Positions 12,996 through 23,464 of a stretch of 52,835 bases of DNA are shown piece by piece (position 1 is the stretch's first letter; each line of letters starts with the position of its first letter). Source of the stretch: Paramacrobiotus metropolitanus (taxonomy: Eukaryota; Tardigrada; Eutardigrada; Parachela; Macrobiotidae); NCBI RefSeq assembly GCF_019649055.1, contig NW_026570540.1, positions 1-52,835 on the forward strand, given 5' to 3'. The translations under genes and the position numbers were made by a program. The notes under the pieces were generated by a model. It saw only the letters and a list, made by a program, of their open reading frames with translations, searched no databases and was not told the origin of the DNA.

Positions 12996-13003
12996 CACGC
13001 TTG

Positions 13004-14152
13004 CCTCGGACAAATTTGTGTGCATAGTTCTGCATAGTGCAAAAATGTTGTTCGAGAAAATTCTCGATTTATACTGTATAAAGTCTCTGCAGTATTCGAT
13101 CGCTGGTATTTGCATAAAATTTGTTTAAGTGCGGGATTAAAGTAGTGTTAGACAGTAGACTAAACTATTGATAATTTGTGAGACAAATAATCGATCAGGG
13201 AGCTGCCTCTAGGGATGTTGAAGAGCAAGATAAAACTAAGACACTGATTAACTAGATACTCGTTGAGTCCGGTGGTTGCCTGAAGTGATCAAAACGGAGC
13301 TGAACGGGTTCGCGGTGTCCTTGGCTAATAGCCAAATGAGTCCCGCATCAGATAATTATGAAAAAAAACACCATGTATGCTTAGGACTTTATCTAAAGAT
13401 GAGCAGTTCAAACACACGTAGCCAGACACCGTCCGACTGCGATCCTTGAAAAATTCTGTTCCTGATTTGGTACAAATGGTGTGCTACTGTTTTAAGCCTG
13501 GAGTGTACAAATCTGCATGCAAGGTAAAAAATGTGCATGCGCAATCACAAAATCGTACTAACTTTGCTCTTCTTAATGATCATGTTTCAGTGGTCATCGA
13601 AGTCACCACTGGTTACTCACGGCCAAAAAATTAGAAAAATTAATTCATTGGGCAGTAGCGCAAAAACTAAATAGTAAGTACCAGCGGTGTCAGGAAAAGT
13701 GGCTTGTTGCGTCTCTCCCAGCACGAATTCAACTGTGCAGAAAATGTGTAACAATGACATAAAAATTTAAATGCTGAGAAATACATTCTTATTGCCATAT
13801 CGGCATTTGATGCGAACATGACCGGCACGCAAATTGCGGCGCCTTGGAACTTTTACGGCCCGGTGTTTCCCACTTTTGTTGTCTGTTGGGTACGGATTCT
13901 GAATGCCAAAGCGTCTACATTGCAGAAATGAACTTGCAAATGACCATTACCAGCCAAGAGAGCACATAGGAAAACGTCATTCTCGTAAATATTATCTTTT
14001 CTTACGTTATCAAAACAAATACCAAATATTACGACAAAACTCAATTTACCTAGCTCCCCAACTACAAAATACGCAAAACAATGACGACACTTGCAGTTAT
14101 TATAAAAAAAGCAACTTCGCCAAATTCGCGGCGTACAGAGGTAACGTGCAAG
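13004..14152. other. Spacer between the two fold-back elements
   Basis: No gene, RNA or clear repeat recognised. Short ORFs on both strands lack motifs or splice support. Confidence 0.4.
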
Positions 14153-14697
14153 CACGTCTGTAGCCGGCAAAACAGTTAACATGTTAACGGTTAACGCATT
14201 AACATGTGAGCCGGGCGAGAATGTTAACGTTAACATTCCAGCCGGGCCCAAATGTTAACGCCCGAAATCATGCAAGCTGTTCATTCAATTTCTGTAACAA
14301 ACTACAGTAATCGCATTTTACGGGCCCTGGACCGTAAGAGTTGGCTGCTCCTATTCCTTGGGATAGTAATAAGAATACTTAGCTTGTTTGTGTAAATTAA
14401 GGTGGAAGAAAGTAGATATAGCAAACATTACGTGCGGCTCCTTAATATGTATGCAGCCCAAACTTATGATAATGTTTTGGCCCGGTACGCAGCACCCATT
14501 TCGTGTACATCCACGGGAACTTTCGCTGTCGCGCATTCCCAAGCATTTTTTTGCATTGCTTTATACGTAGTAGTACTTTGCAGCCAAAGAATTCTGTACG
14601 TAGGTGTAAAATCCGTTTGCGCGCGTGCAACATCCGGTTGCGAGGGTACAAGGGCAACAAAATTCCAAAAGTTTTAATGCATTCCGGTAAAGCAAAA

Positions 14698-14935
14698 GTC
14701 ACTATGGACCGATCTTATTTGAATTTGCATGTAAATGCGCATAACCATGAAAATTGTTCTTACACCGATCAGAGCTCAAGCATGTTTTTTTAATTTTTTA
14801 AACAAATTTCACAAATTTTTAAATTCATCCTAAAATTTGAAAAAAATTGTGGAAGTAGTCTGGATCTGTATAACGATCTTCAAGGTTACAAGCAATTGCG
14901 TGGAAGATTTGAAAAGGATCGGTCCATAATGTGAC
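14698..14935. mobile_element. Short MITE in the left arm of FB1
   Basis: The left end GTCACTATGGACCGATC is matched, inverted, by the right end (GATCGGTCCATAATGTGAC). The interior is AT-rich with long T/A runs. It has no counterpart in the opposite arm, so it probably inserted after the arms formed. Confidence 0.5.
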
Positions 14936-15336
14936 CTCTGTACACCTCATTGCATTTAGTTTTCGTGCACGTACACGTATTTTGTGCCATGTACCGGACC
15001 AAATCGCTTACGTTGAATTTCTACTCACATTACACCAAAGTCCGGAAGAGTATACATGCAGAAAAAGCGAGATATGGGAACGGAACATCTGAGCCAGGGG
15101 ATCAACATCGAAGTGCAGTGCGAAAACGCAGCCTTTGTCATGGGAACAGCACCAGCATCGGCTAATTTTGATGAAATGTTCTGCCTGTTTAGACCGCATA
15201 TTTCCGAGGTGGGCTTGGGCTGTGTAATCAGTGCAAAATTTGCTGTTAAAAAAACTTGTGAACGGTTTGTACCGCCATTCCGAACAAAGTGCTGTCCAAA
15301 GTATTTAATGTTATTATGTAAATTATGGAATGTTTA

Positions 15337-15545
15337 CGGTGTTATAACGCGTGCCGGCGGAAATGCTAACGGCGTTATAACATGTGCCGGCTGAAATGTT
15401 AACGGCGTTATAACATGTGCCGGCTGAAATGTTAACGGCGTTATAACATGTGCCGGCTCAACTGTTAACGGCGTTATAACATGTGCCGGCTAATATCCTA
15501 ACGGCGTTATAACATTTGCCGGCTCAAATATTAACCGGGCGTTAA
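15337..15545 (+). repeat. 33 bp tandem array, left arm of FB1
   Basis: About six copies of a 33 bp unit of the form GTTATAACATGTGCCGGC followed by TGAAATGTTAACGGC. The unit contains the palindromes GTTAAC and ACATGT. Unit-to-unit variation is low (mainly TGAAAT/TCAAAT/TAATAT). The array recurs inverted at 17575-17830. Confidence 0.8.
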
Positions 15546-15843
15546 CAAGCGGTTTAACTGAAATGCCGGATATTTACTTTATACGATACTTAATGCGGTG
15601 TTGCCTTTAATGCATTGTTTCGAAAGATCAACAAAAAACTTTATAATCAACATTCAGGATATGTGCATACAAAATTAAAAATCGTGAAACATGAATTCGA
15701 AAATAGCTGCACAATAAACCATATACTATTCACTCAACAGTGTTTATAAGTAAGCATGCTAAGGATTTAAGTGATAACTGAGTGCGGATTTGGTATTACT
15801 AATTATTATTTACATTCCGGGAAACTGAGCGATGCAGCAAATA

Positions 15844-17073
15844 TCTTTATACTAGCAGACCCCGCGCAAATTGCGCGGAATAAATAATGCGATGGACGAA
15901 TCATAACCTAGTGCAAAAGTTAAAACTCATAACCGCAGGTAAGTATAGGACTGAGATTTTATGACCGAAGGTCCGAAGCGTAGAATTCTGTTATTACGGT
16001 ACCAAATGCCACGGTTGACGATGGTCTTCTGTGGAAAATTTCCCTTTCCTTTAATTTAACTGACTATTGATATTATGATATTATGCCGGGAAAGTTATTA
16101 ACTTCAATAGGAAGCAAGTAAAAAAATTAGGCTCGTGCACAGATACAACGTTATTCGATTCAAGTTTTGTACTGACATGCTGCGTAATATGTTCATGGGA
16201 CAAATCATACAAGGAGGGTCATCCCGTTCCGGTTTTGAAACAAAGAAGGTAGAATCTAAACAAGATAAATTAAGAAATTGATTTTGGGAATTGATTACAA
16301 TAAATACCTGTGTCGAAATACAGGAGGTGGTTCTTTGACCATATCAGGAAATGCACTCTTCATTTTTTTGTGAAAACTGCGCGATTATTAATTCTTTGAC
16401 AAAATATTAACTTTGAAGAAGGCAGCTTTAAATGGTTCATTCCGGAAAAAAACCGTTATGCGAGCACGCTACGCTTCGGTCATGCAGTGCCCGCAAAAAG
16501 CGAGTGCACTTTCCTAGTTTAACTGACTATAGAGATGACATAAGACCTGAAATGCGAACAATTTCCCCCAAAAGCTGACAAATTTTCTCATTAAATTTCG
16601 ACCTATTTCTTTATTTCCGGATCAGTCACCCATCAGTTAAAACTCGTGCAGTTGGTGAACAGAGACTTCGTAATTTATGTTTTGGAAGAACTTGTTTTAC
16701 CTTCCGGTTTTTTGTCACTCCGCGGTCTTTCAAGCTGCAAACTATCCAACAACAGTGTACCAACTCTAAATCCCAGTTTGACCAACCACTGCTGCCCTTT
16801 GAATCGCGGCGAGGCCTGTGCCCTTTATATCCCAGTTTAACATTCAGTAGACTAATATGTAGAGCAATAGTCACCATTTCTTCTACTGCTTTGACCACAG
16901 AACACAGTCGAACCACTTTAATAAAATAAAGATGCAAGTGTTTCGTTTTGTTGCCTTCTGCTTTTCGCTCTTCTTTAAAACCGGGAACTGTTACTCGAAA
17001 TTTCTGCATGTTTGCTGCTCCGCGAGCTTCGCTCGCACCGCAGCAGGGCTTCGCCTGCGGCTCAGCCTTCTAA
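15844..17073 (+). mobile_element. Helitron-like non-autonomous element (1.23 kb)
   Basis: The 5' end TCTTTATACTAGCAGACCC is directly preceded by A. The 3' end has a GC-rich hairpin region (GCAGGGCTTCGCCTGC) followed by CTAA and then T. TC start, CTRR end, a hairpin just inside the 3' end and insertion between A and T are the established Helitron hallmarks. Another GC-rich stem (CCGCGAGCTTCGCTCGC) lies just upstream of the terminal hairpin. No Rep/helicase coding sequence is present. The 127 aa minus-strand ORF at 16626-17009 has no motif I know. The element occupies the centre of FB1, between its two tandem arrays. Confidence 0.5.
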
Positions 17074-17574
17074 TGCGTTATATAACAAACTAAAATAAGT
17101 AATGATTTCAAGCTTTCTTAAAGTCCCCTGTTACTTAATAACGAAGCATTTCACCTTATTATGAACTTAAAGCTGTACTGTGGTGGTTTTGCATTTGCAA
17201 TATGTATCGGACGGTCTCTTATCGGATTGCTCTTCTCAATCTCGAGTGACCATACTGTCCATAAAATGTGACAACAGCGCATTTTCTACTGTTTAAAAGC
17301 GGCAAAAAGCCTTTGTGTCGGCCTGCAACAGAAAGTCGATTGTTACAAGGGCGCTGCAGCCGCAGGATCTCCTCTTTGATCATCTTCACTACCACCATCC
17401 GTTTCCCCGTATTAGCTAGGACTTATTTGAGTTTACAGTTATTTTTGGATCTTTAAAACGTTCATTTAAGGCAGCATCGCGTTTAATATTCCGAGAAATA
17501 AAAATTTAATATCGTTCCGCCATTCCAGTTAAAACCGCTGATACGTGTGTAGCCAACGTAAGTTAACCCCGTTA

Positions 17575-17830
17575 AACCCCTGTACAGATAGAGCCCGACG
17601 CGCTTAATAACGCCGTTAACATCTCCGTCAGCACACTCAGTACATGCTATAATGCCGTTAACATTTCAGCCGCTCCATGTTACAATGCCGTTAACATTTG
17701 AGCCGGCACATGTTATAACGCCGTTAACATTTCAGCCGGCACATGTTATAACGCCGTTAACATTTGAGCCGGCACATGTTATATCGCCGTTAACATTTCA
17801 GCCGACACATGTTATAACGCCGTTAGCATT
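17575..17830 (-). repeat. 33 bp tandem array, right arm of FB1
   Basis: Inverted counterpart of the array at 15337-15545. Six to seven units of ACATGTTATAACGCCGTTAA plus CATTTSAGCCGGC. The outermost copies at the centre-facing end are the most diverged (GTTAACCCC, GTTAAACCCC). Confidence 0.8.
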
Positions 17831-18524
17831 CATGAATTTAAATAATGACATTTATTTTTTGACAGCACTTTATTCAGAATGGCGTTACAGAACGTTCACA
17901 AGTTTTCTTTAACAGAATATTTGTACTGATCACACAGCATCAGCCTAGAACGGAAATATGCGGTCTAAACTGGCAGAACATTTTATCAAAATTAGCCGAT
18001 GCTGGTGCTGTTCCCATGACAGAGGCTGCGTTTTCGCACTACATTTCGATCCAGATCTCCGGGCGAAGATAATCCGCTTCCATATCTCACCTTTTCTTCC
18101 CGTGTAATCTCCCGGAGTTCGGTGACCAAGCGAGTCATTTAATTTGCATTTATTTATATTATATGTGCTAGATTATGCTTTGCAAATAAATGCATTCACA
18201 TCCTACCGAAAGAAAAACGTTATAGTGTGTATTTATTGCACACTAAAGAGCCGCACAAAATTATTACTGTACCTAATACTGTACCTGCACTGTTATTACT
18301 GTACCTGTACAAAATTGTTACTGTACCCGTTGTGCATCTTAATCTACACGAGCCAACTGAGTATTGTTATTACCAATTAATTATTGCGTAAATTTGTAAC
18401 TGTCAGGACTCAGTGCACAAGAGCAGTCAACTCTTACGGGAGTACCAAGTCTGGCTTTAATGTGATTTGAACTAGATCCATGGCTCGTAAACCTCGCGAA
18501 AATGCTGAGTGCTGTTACAAGAGC

Positions 18525-18785
18525 TACGCGAAAGGTCGTCGCGACATTTGGTTTTCTGGACATTTCGTCGAAGGACAACTCATCTTTGTGGCAAATAGTC
18601 ATATGGCTGTTCGTTGCCATACACCAGTCGATAGTTTTTCGACTCCCAGTAAGTCGTGCGACCAAATGTCACACAAAAAACGGCTGCACAACGAGTTATT
18701 CCAAACAAATTAGCCGCTGCGACGAAAAACGAGAGGCGAAATGTCCCACGACGAAATATCCCGAGACCAATTGGGCTGTCATAGT
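18525..18785. mobile_element. MITE related to the 26.3 kb Mutator-like element
   Basis: The left half carries GTCGTCGCGACATTTGG and GGACATTTCGTCGAAGG. The right half carries these motifs inverted (GCGAAATGTCCCACGACG and ATATCCCGAGACCAATTGG). The GGACATTTCGTCG motif is shared with the termini of the element at 26276-27938. Imperfect direct repeats (AGAGCA...TACGGGA...) flank it at 18420 and 18805. It lies in the right arm of FB1 and is absent from the mirrored left arm. Confidence 0.5.
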
Positions 18786-19093
18786 TACCAACAGCACAAG
18801 GCATAAGAGCACCCAATTCGTACGGGACTTCCAGTGTAAACTATAAATGTGGCTTGGACTCGGGTTACGTCAAATTCAAAATCAAACAAATTACACCAAA
18901 CTCCAAACGAATTAGTAAATGGCCCGCAAACTGCGATTACTGTAGTTTGTTACAGAAATTGAATGAACAGCTTGCATGATTTCGGGCGTTAACATTTGGG
19001 CCCGGCGGGAATGTTAACGTTAACATTCTAGCCCGGCTCACATGTTAATGCGTTAACCGTTAACATGTTAACTGTTTTGCCGGCTACACACGT

Positions 19094-20515
19094 CTACCGA
19101 TAAGAGCGGACTTGGTTCACTTGTGGTTCCATGGTGATTCCATTAGGTTCCATTGGTTCCATTGGTTCACGGCACAAAGAGGTAGTGTGCAAGCATGTCT
19201 GCAAGTAAGAGCGGACTTGGTTTACTTGTGGTTCCATGGTGGTTCCATTAGGTTCCGTTGGTTCCATTGGTTCACGGGATACAGAGATAGTGTGCAGGCA
19301 TGTCGGCAAGTAAGAGCGGACTTTGTTCACTTGTGGTTCCATGGCGGTTCCATTAGGTTCCATTGGTTCCATTGGTTCACGGATACAGAGGTAGTGTGCA
19401 GGCATGTCGGCAAGTAAGAGCGGACTTGGTTCACTTGTGGTTCCATGGTGGTTCCATTAGGTTCCTTTGGTTCCATTGGTTCCATTGGTTCACGGGGTGC
19501 AGAGGTAGTGTGCAAAGCATGTCGGCAAGTAAGAGCGGACTTGGTTCACTTGTGGTTCCATGGTGGTTCCATTAGGTTCCATTGGTTCCATTGGTTCACG
19601 GAATACAGAGGTAGTGTGCAGGCATGTCGGCAAGTAAGAGCGGACTTGGTTCACTTGTGGTTCCATGGTGGTTCCATTTGGTTCCATTGGTTCCATTGGT
19701 TCACGGAATACAGAGGTAGTGTGCAGGCATGTCGGCAAGTAAGAGGACTTGGTTCACTTGTGGTTCCATGGTGGTTCCATTAGGTTCCGTTGGTTCCATT
19801 GGTTCACGGGATACAGAGATAGTGTGCAGGCATGTCGGCAAGTAAGAGCGGACTTTGTTCACTTGTGGTTCCATGGTGGTTCCATTAGGTTCCATTGGTT
19901 CCATTGGTTCACGGAATACAGAGGTAGTGTGCAGGCATGTCGGCAAGTAAGAGCGGACTTGGTTCACTTGTGGTTCCATGGTGGTTCCATTTGGTTCCAT
20001 TGGTTCCATTGGTTCACGGAATACAGAGGTAGTGTGCAGCATGTCGGCAAGTAAGAGACTTGGTTCACTTGTGGTTCCATGGTGGTTCCATTAGGTTCCA
20101 TTGGTTCCATTGGTTCACGGAATACAGAGGTAGTGTGCAGGCATGTCGGCAAGTAAGAGCGGACTTGGTTCACTTGTGGTTCCATGGTGGTTCCATTAGG
20201 TTCCATTGGTTCCATTGGTTCACGGAATACAGAGGTAGTGTGCAGGCATGTCGGCAAGTAAGAGCGGACTTGGTTCACTTGTGTTCCATGGTGGTTCCAT
20301 TAGGTTCCACTGGTTCCATTGGTTCACGGGATACAGAGGTAGTGTGCAGGCATGTCGGCAAGTAAGAGCGGACTTGGTTCACTTGTGGTTCCATGGTGGT
20401 TCCATTAGGTTCCACTGGTTCCATTGGTTCACGGGATACAGAGGTAGTGTGCAGGCATGTCGGCAAGTAAGAGCGGACTTGGTTCACTTGTGGTTCCTTG
20501 GTGGTGCCATGTGGT
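19094..20515. repeat. Minisatellite array, ~105 bp unit, 13-14 copies
   Basis: The unit begins TAAGAGCGGACTTGGTTCAC, contains repeated 12 bp words of the type GGTTCCATTGGT, and ends with GTAGTGTGCAGGCATGTCGG. Copies differ by few substitutions and small indels. A rare variant unit (GGATACAGAGATAG with ACTTTGTTCAC) appears twice, ~533 bp apart, indicating a five-unit higher-order duplication. Because 105 is divisible by three, both strands show ORFs of 60-113 aa with a 35-residue period. Indels break every frame, so I do not call it coding. The array starts a few bases from the right end of FB1 and ends next to truncated LRR copy 1. Confidence 0.9.
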
Positions 20516-20539
20516 TCTGAACCAATCTACTAATGTCCT

Positions 20540-21429
20540 AACTTGGACATTCTCTCACGGCGCCTTCCGTCGCCTGCTGCAACAAGTCGCTGACGCGCCA
20601 CCAACGTCTGAGCGGCTCGAACTCGCGACCGCAGTGCAGCCTTATCAGATACGCTTGCACGTCTTCCGAGAAGAGTTCCATCTGACTGAAGCCGCGCTCT
20701 AGCGAGAGCAGTCGCAATCCGGGCAAATCAGCGAAAGTACCGGCTTCGAGGGACTCCAGCGTGCTGTTGACGAACTGGATCAGGCGCACTTTGCTCGACG
20801 GCCAAAAGTCCACTCGACGCACGTCCAGCGCCCGGCAGTCATGTGCGGAAAACTCCAGCAAATGCGGCAGGCGCAGTTGGGTCAGCTTGTCCGTGGCGCG
20901 GGACGAGCGGCAGTTGCGCAAGCGGAAGACCACAGTCTGCTCCGGACCGGTGCCAAGTTGTCGAAGGTTATCTGAGGTCCGTCGTTCAGACTGATGGAAA
21001 CCGCCTTCAGAGGCGGCTGCGACAGCGCTAGCGCTAATTTGTGCACTTCCTCGTTTGTCGCGTTTTCGCTGCAGTTGATGGCCAGTCCTTGGTTTTGGGC
21101 GCAGGCGATCGAGTTGTCAACGCTTATGCGCCCTCCGCAGTTGGCTGTAAACTGCAGCTCGCACTGGTCGCGCGTCATCAGTTCCGTGTTGAAATTCGGC
21201 AGGGGCGAAAATATACCGACATCGCAACTGTTGAATTGGCCGCCTGTGAAACAGAAATAGGGAAACCGGTTTCAACTACGTAGGTTACCGAATAAAGGAT
21301 TAGCTCTTCACAAATGTTGACTTCGAGTCTAAGGCATATATCTGACTCAATACCGTTGCTTTCGCCAGCGGTGGCGGTAAATAAAGGCAGTAGAACTGCG
21401 CAGGCAATCAACGCTGTTGATGGATGCAT
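20540..21429 (-). pseudogene. Secreted LRR gene, copy 1 (module 1 only, truncated)
   Basis: Exon 1 (21429-21354) encodes a signal peptide (MHPSTALIACAVLLPLFTATA) and ends in phase 1. The intron is 21353-21244, and exon 2 starts at 21243 in phase 1. Exon 2 encodes a Cys-bearing N-terminal region (MTRDQCELQFTANCGG) and LRR-like repeats (LEAGTFADLPGLRLLSLE). A C-terminal flank with RLHCGREFEPLRRWW follows. Compared with copy 2 (48082-50023), one base is missing near 20945, which shifts the frame. Similarity stops abruptly near 20545, just before the tandem array, so the rest of module 1 and all of module 2 are lost. Copy 1 keeps the segment that copy 2 has lost (28 nt). Secreted LRR proteins commonly bind other proteins; no specific partner can be inferred. 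Confidence 0.75.
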
Positions 21430-21639
21430 AGCGAATTAAGTAAACGTATCTAGCGGAAACTGCAGGATGCCGCCCATTACTTGTTGGCCGAGAAGTTTTG
21501 CGAATTTCTAGATATTAAATGGAATTCTCTACGTTGCGCACAGTGTTCTATTCAAAGACTGTGAGACGTCTAAAATTACCAATTTATCTTGCGACTGCCT
21601 TTAAGCGCCAAGCCGAAATTTTGCAAACCGGCTTTCGGC

Positions 21640-21845
21640 AATCGATATTTCTTGGAACTGTGCTGACATTACACTAATGCAAGAGTGCTGATTCACGCAC
21701 TACGAGTTCTGCTGCCATTAAGCGCTATAATTTCATGAAGTCTCCAGTGCACAAGAGACACGGAACTGAATCTGCTTCTTGCTGAGTTTAAGCGGAGGTT
21801 GACTAGAAACATTTGCAGCCCGAAGGCTTTTACGGATGCTAACTC
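21640..21845 (-). promoter_or_regulatory. Upstream region of LRR copy 1, conserved with copy 2
   Basis: Contains blocks shared in the same order with the region upstream of copy 2 (about 50210-50430), for example GTGCTGACATTA, AAGCGCTATAATTTCATG-like text and TTGCAGCCCGAAGGCT. It marks a duplicated 5' flank; any regulatory role is inferred. Confidence 0.4.
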
Positions 21846-21985
21846 GTTTTTTTTTCTTTCCATTCAATAATTTCAGCATAAAGAAAGTAACACAGCTACA
21901 TAAGCTACATAACAAAGCTTAAGTGTAACAAAGCTACATAAATCATTTATTTATCTTTCGGTACAGTCATTTTGGCGCCCGCATA

Positions 21986-23175
21986 CGCCTTTTCGAATCG
22001 CTTGTTCTGTCAGTTGTTGATTGTTGCGGTTTCATCACGAACCCTTATCTAAAGCAGTCAGCCGATACTCTGGAACGTTGTCAAAGAAGATTTTCAAAGA
22101 CTTTGAGACTCGGCAACGATGTTCCAAATTACGAAAAACGTTTGAAGGAACTAAACTGGGATAAGCTATCCTTACGCCGTTTGAAAAAAGCTATGACCTT
22201 TATGTACAAGCTGGTGTTTCGAATAGTTCCTCTGCGGGAGTTCATCATAACCTCACGTACGATTTCGGCTGCTACGCTTGAGCCTGTTGCAGGTAATACC
22301 AGGATGGCTCAACGTGTAACGAACCATCCGTGCCCCATCCAAGCGGCCCCGACCACTATTTGCGGAACCACGGTAACTGCTATCCATGAATCGTCGTATC
22401 TGTCTCACCTCACCTCTGTTTGGAACGAGCTTCCTTTGAACCACTGGTGTATCAGTCACTAAACTCGTTTACGGATGCCCTCACGAACGTTAAATGGAAT
22501 GACTTGCCTTCAGTCAAAAAGCTGAATTTACTTTGTTCGTCTTGAACTAACTTTCTTACCACGGCCGGCTGATATCACGTTGGACAAGTTCACCAAAGCC
22601 CTACTACAGTTAAAAAGAACGAGCCACCACCGGAAAGATGTTTCTTTGCAAATGTCTTCAAAATGTTCTCTTCTGTTACTTTTACTTGTGCACATAATAA
22701 CCATAGTGTCTCCGTTGCGACTCAGTTGGAAACATACGAAAAGGCGATTACGTGCGTAAGTGTCAATGCTTTCCTTCTTCCCACGATTTCTTTTTGAAAT
22801 TTTCAGAAAATATGATGAGTTTAAACGTAGGTGGGTTTTGGTTTTATGCATCGACGCCAGCGCGATCGCCTCCGTCACTTTTTCCACAGTAACATCGACT
22901 TGTCGCAACCGAAATGATGTTAGTTAGTAATTCGTTTTTTTAAAATTATTTCTGTCTTCTTATGTGCTACTGCTTGCTGTATACTGTGATTTGTTGTTAT
23001 TTACCTCTGTGTCTTCATGCTAGTGCTTAATGTCGCAACCATGTTTTACTGTTATCACTTCACGATGTTCTCTTACATTTCTGTATTTTTCTGTCTCGCT
23101 GTCTAAAGCTATCTGTAAGAAGGAGCAATCGCTCCGTGAAAGGACAATAAACTTACATTATTATTATTATTAAAA
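21986..23175 (+). mobile_element. LINE 3' end (CR1/jockey-type), 5' truncated
   Basis: An open reading frame from ~21986 to ~22540 encodes the C-terminal part of a LINE reverse transcriptase. It contains NPYLKQSADTLERCQRRF, then LSLRRLKKAMTFMYKL and LTSVWNELPLNH, all typical of the thumb/C-terminal region of this clade. A ~600 bp 3' UTR follows, ending in ACAATAAACTTAC and a short (ATT)n tail at 23159-23174. A simple 3' repeat after an AATAAA-like signal is usual for these LINEs. The 5' part is absent (dead-on-arrival copy). There is a frame break near 22460. Confidence 0.7.
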
Positions 23176-23464
23176 ACAAACGCTGCGCGAATCAATATTT
23201 GGAATTATATTTTTTTTTGTTTTATTTTTCATGTTTTCCAATGTTTCTCAAGATTTCTCATAATTCTTTGTTTTTGTCACGACTTAAAAGTGGAGTAACA
23301 TATTTACTTAATATTTTCTTGCCACTGAGGGCTCACAGAACCAACTAAATACCAATGACGTTGCTACGCTAGCATACTGCTTCTCCAGCTGCCGCGCTAG
23401 ACAGATGACCCACAGAGGTTACTAGAGCCGAGGTTATTAGAGAACAGCACATTCTCGTGATATA

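Larger units (their letters stand above)
14161..19086. mobile_element. Giant fold-back element FB1 (4.9 kb)
   Basis: The outer ~170 bp are near-perfect inverted repeats: TAGCCGGCAAAACAGTTAAC on the left, and the same sequence inverted ending at 19086. The mirror continues inward. 14985-15200 pairs with 17945-18130 (shared segment GCCGATGCTGGTGCTGTTCC), and the 33 bp array at 15337-15545 pairs with the inverted array at 17575-17830. Arms are thus ~1.4-1.5 kb. A 7 bp sequence CACGTCT occurs just outside both ends (14153-14159, 19089-19095), two bases out of register on the right. The terminus TAGCCGGCA is shared with FB2, so the two belong to one family. Nested within it are a Helitron-like element and two MITEs. 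No transposase gene was found. Confidence 0.75.

Noticed and set aside
16626-17009. 127-codon minus-strand ORF inside the Helitron-like element
   Set aside because: No recognisable motif, skewed composition and location within a non-autonomous repeat; most likely a chance ORF.
19112-20520. Long repetitive ORFs on both strands as a repeat protein
   Set aside because: They arise because the tandem unit length is close to a multiple of three; indels break every frame, and no start context or splice site supports translation.
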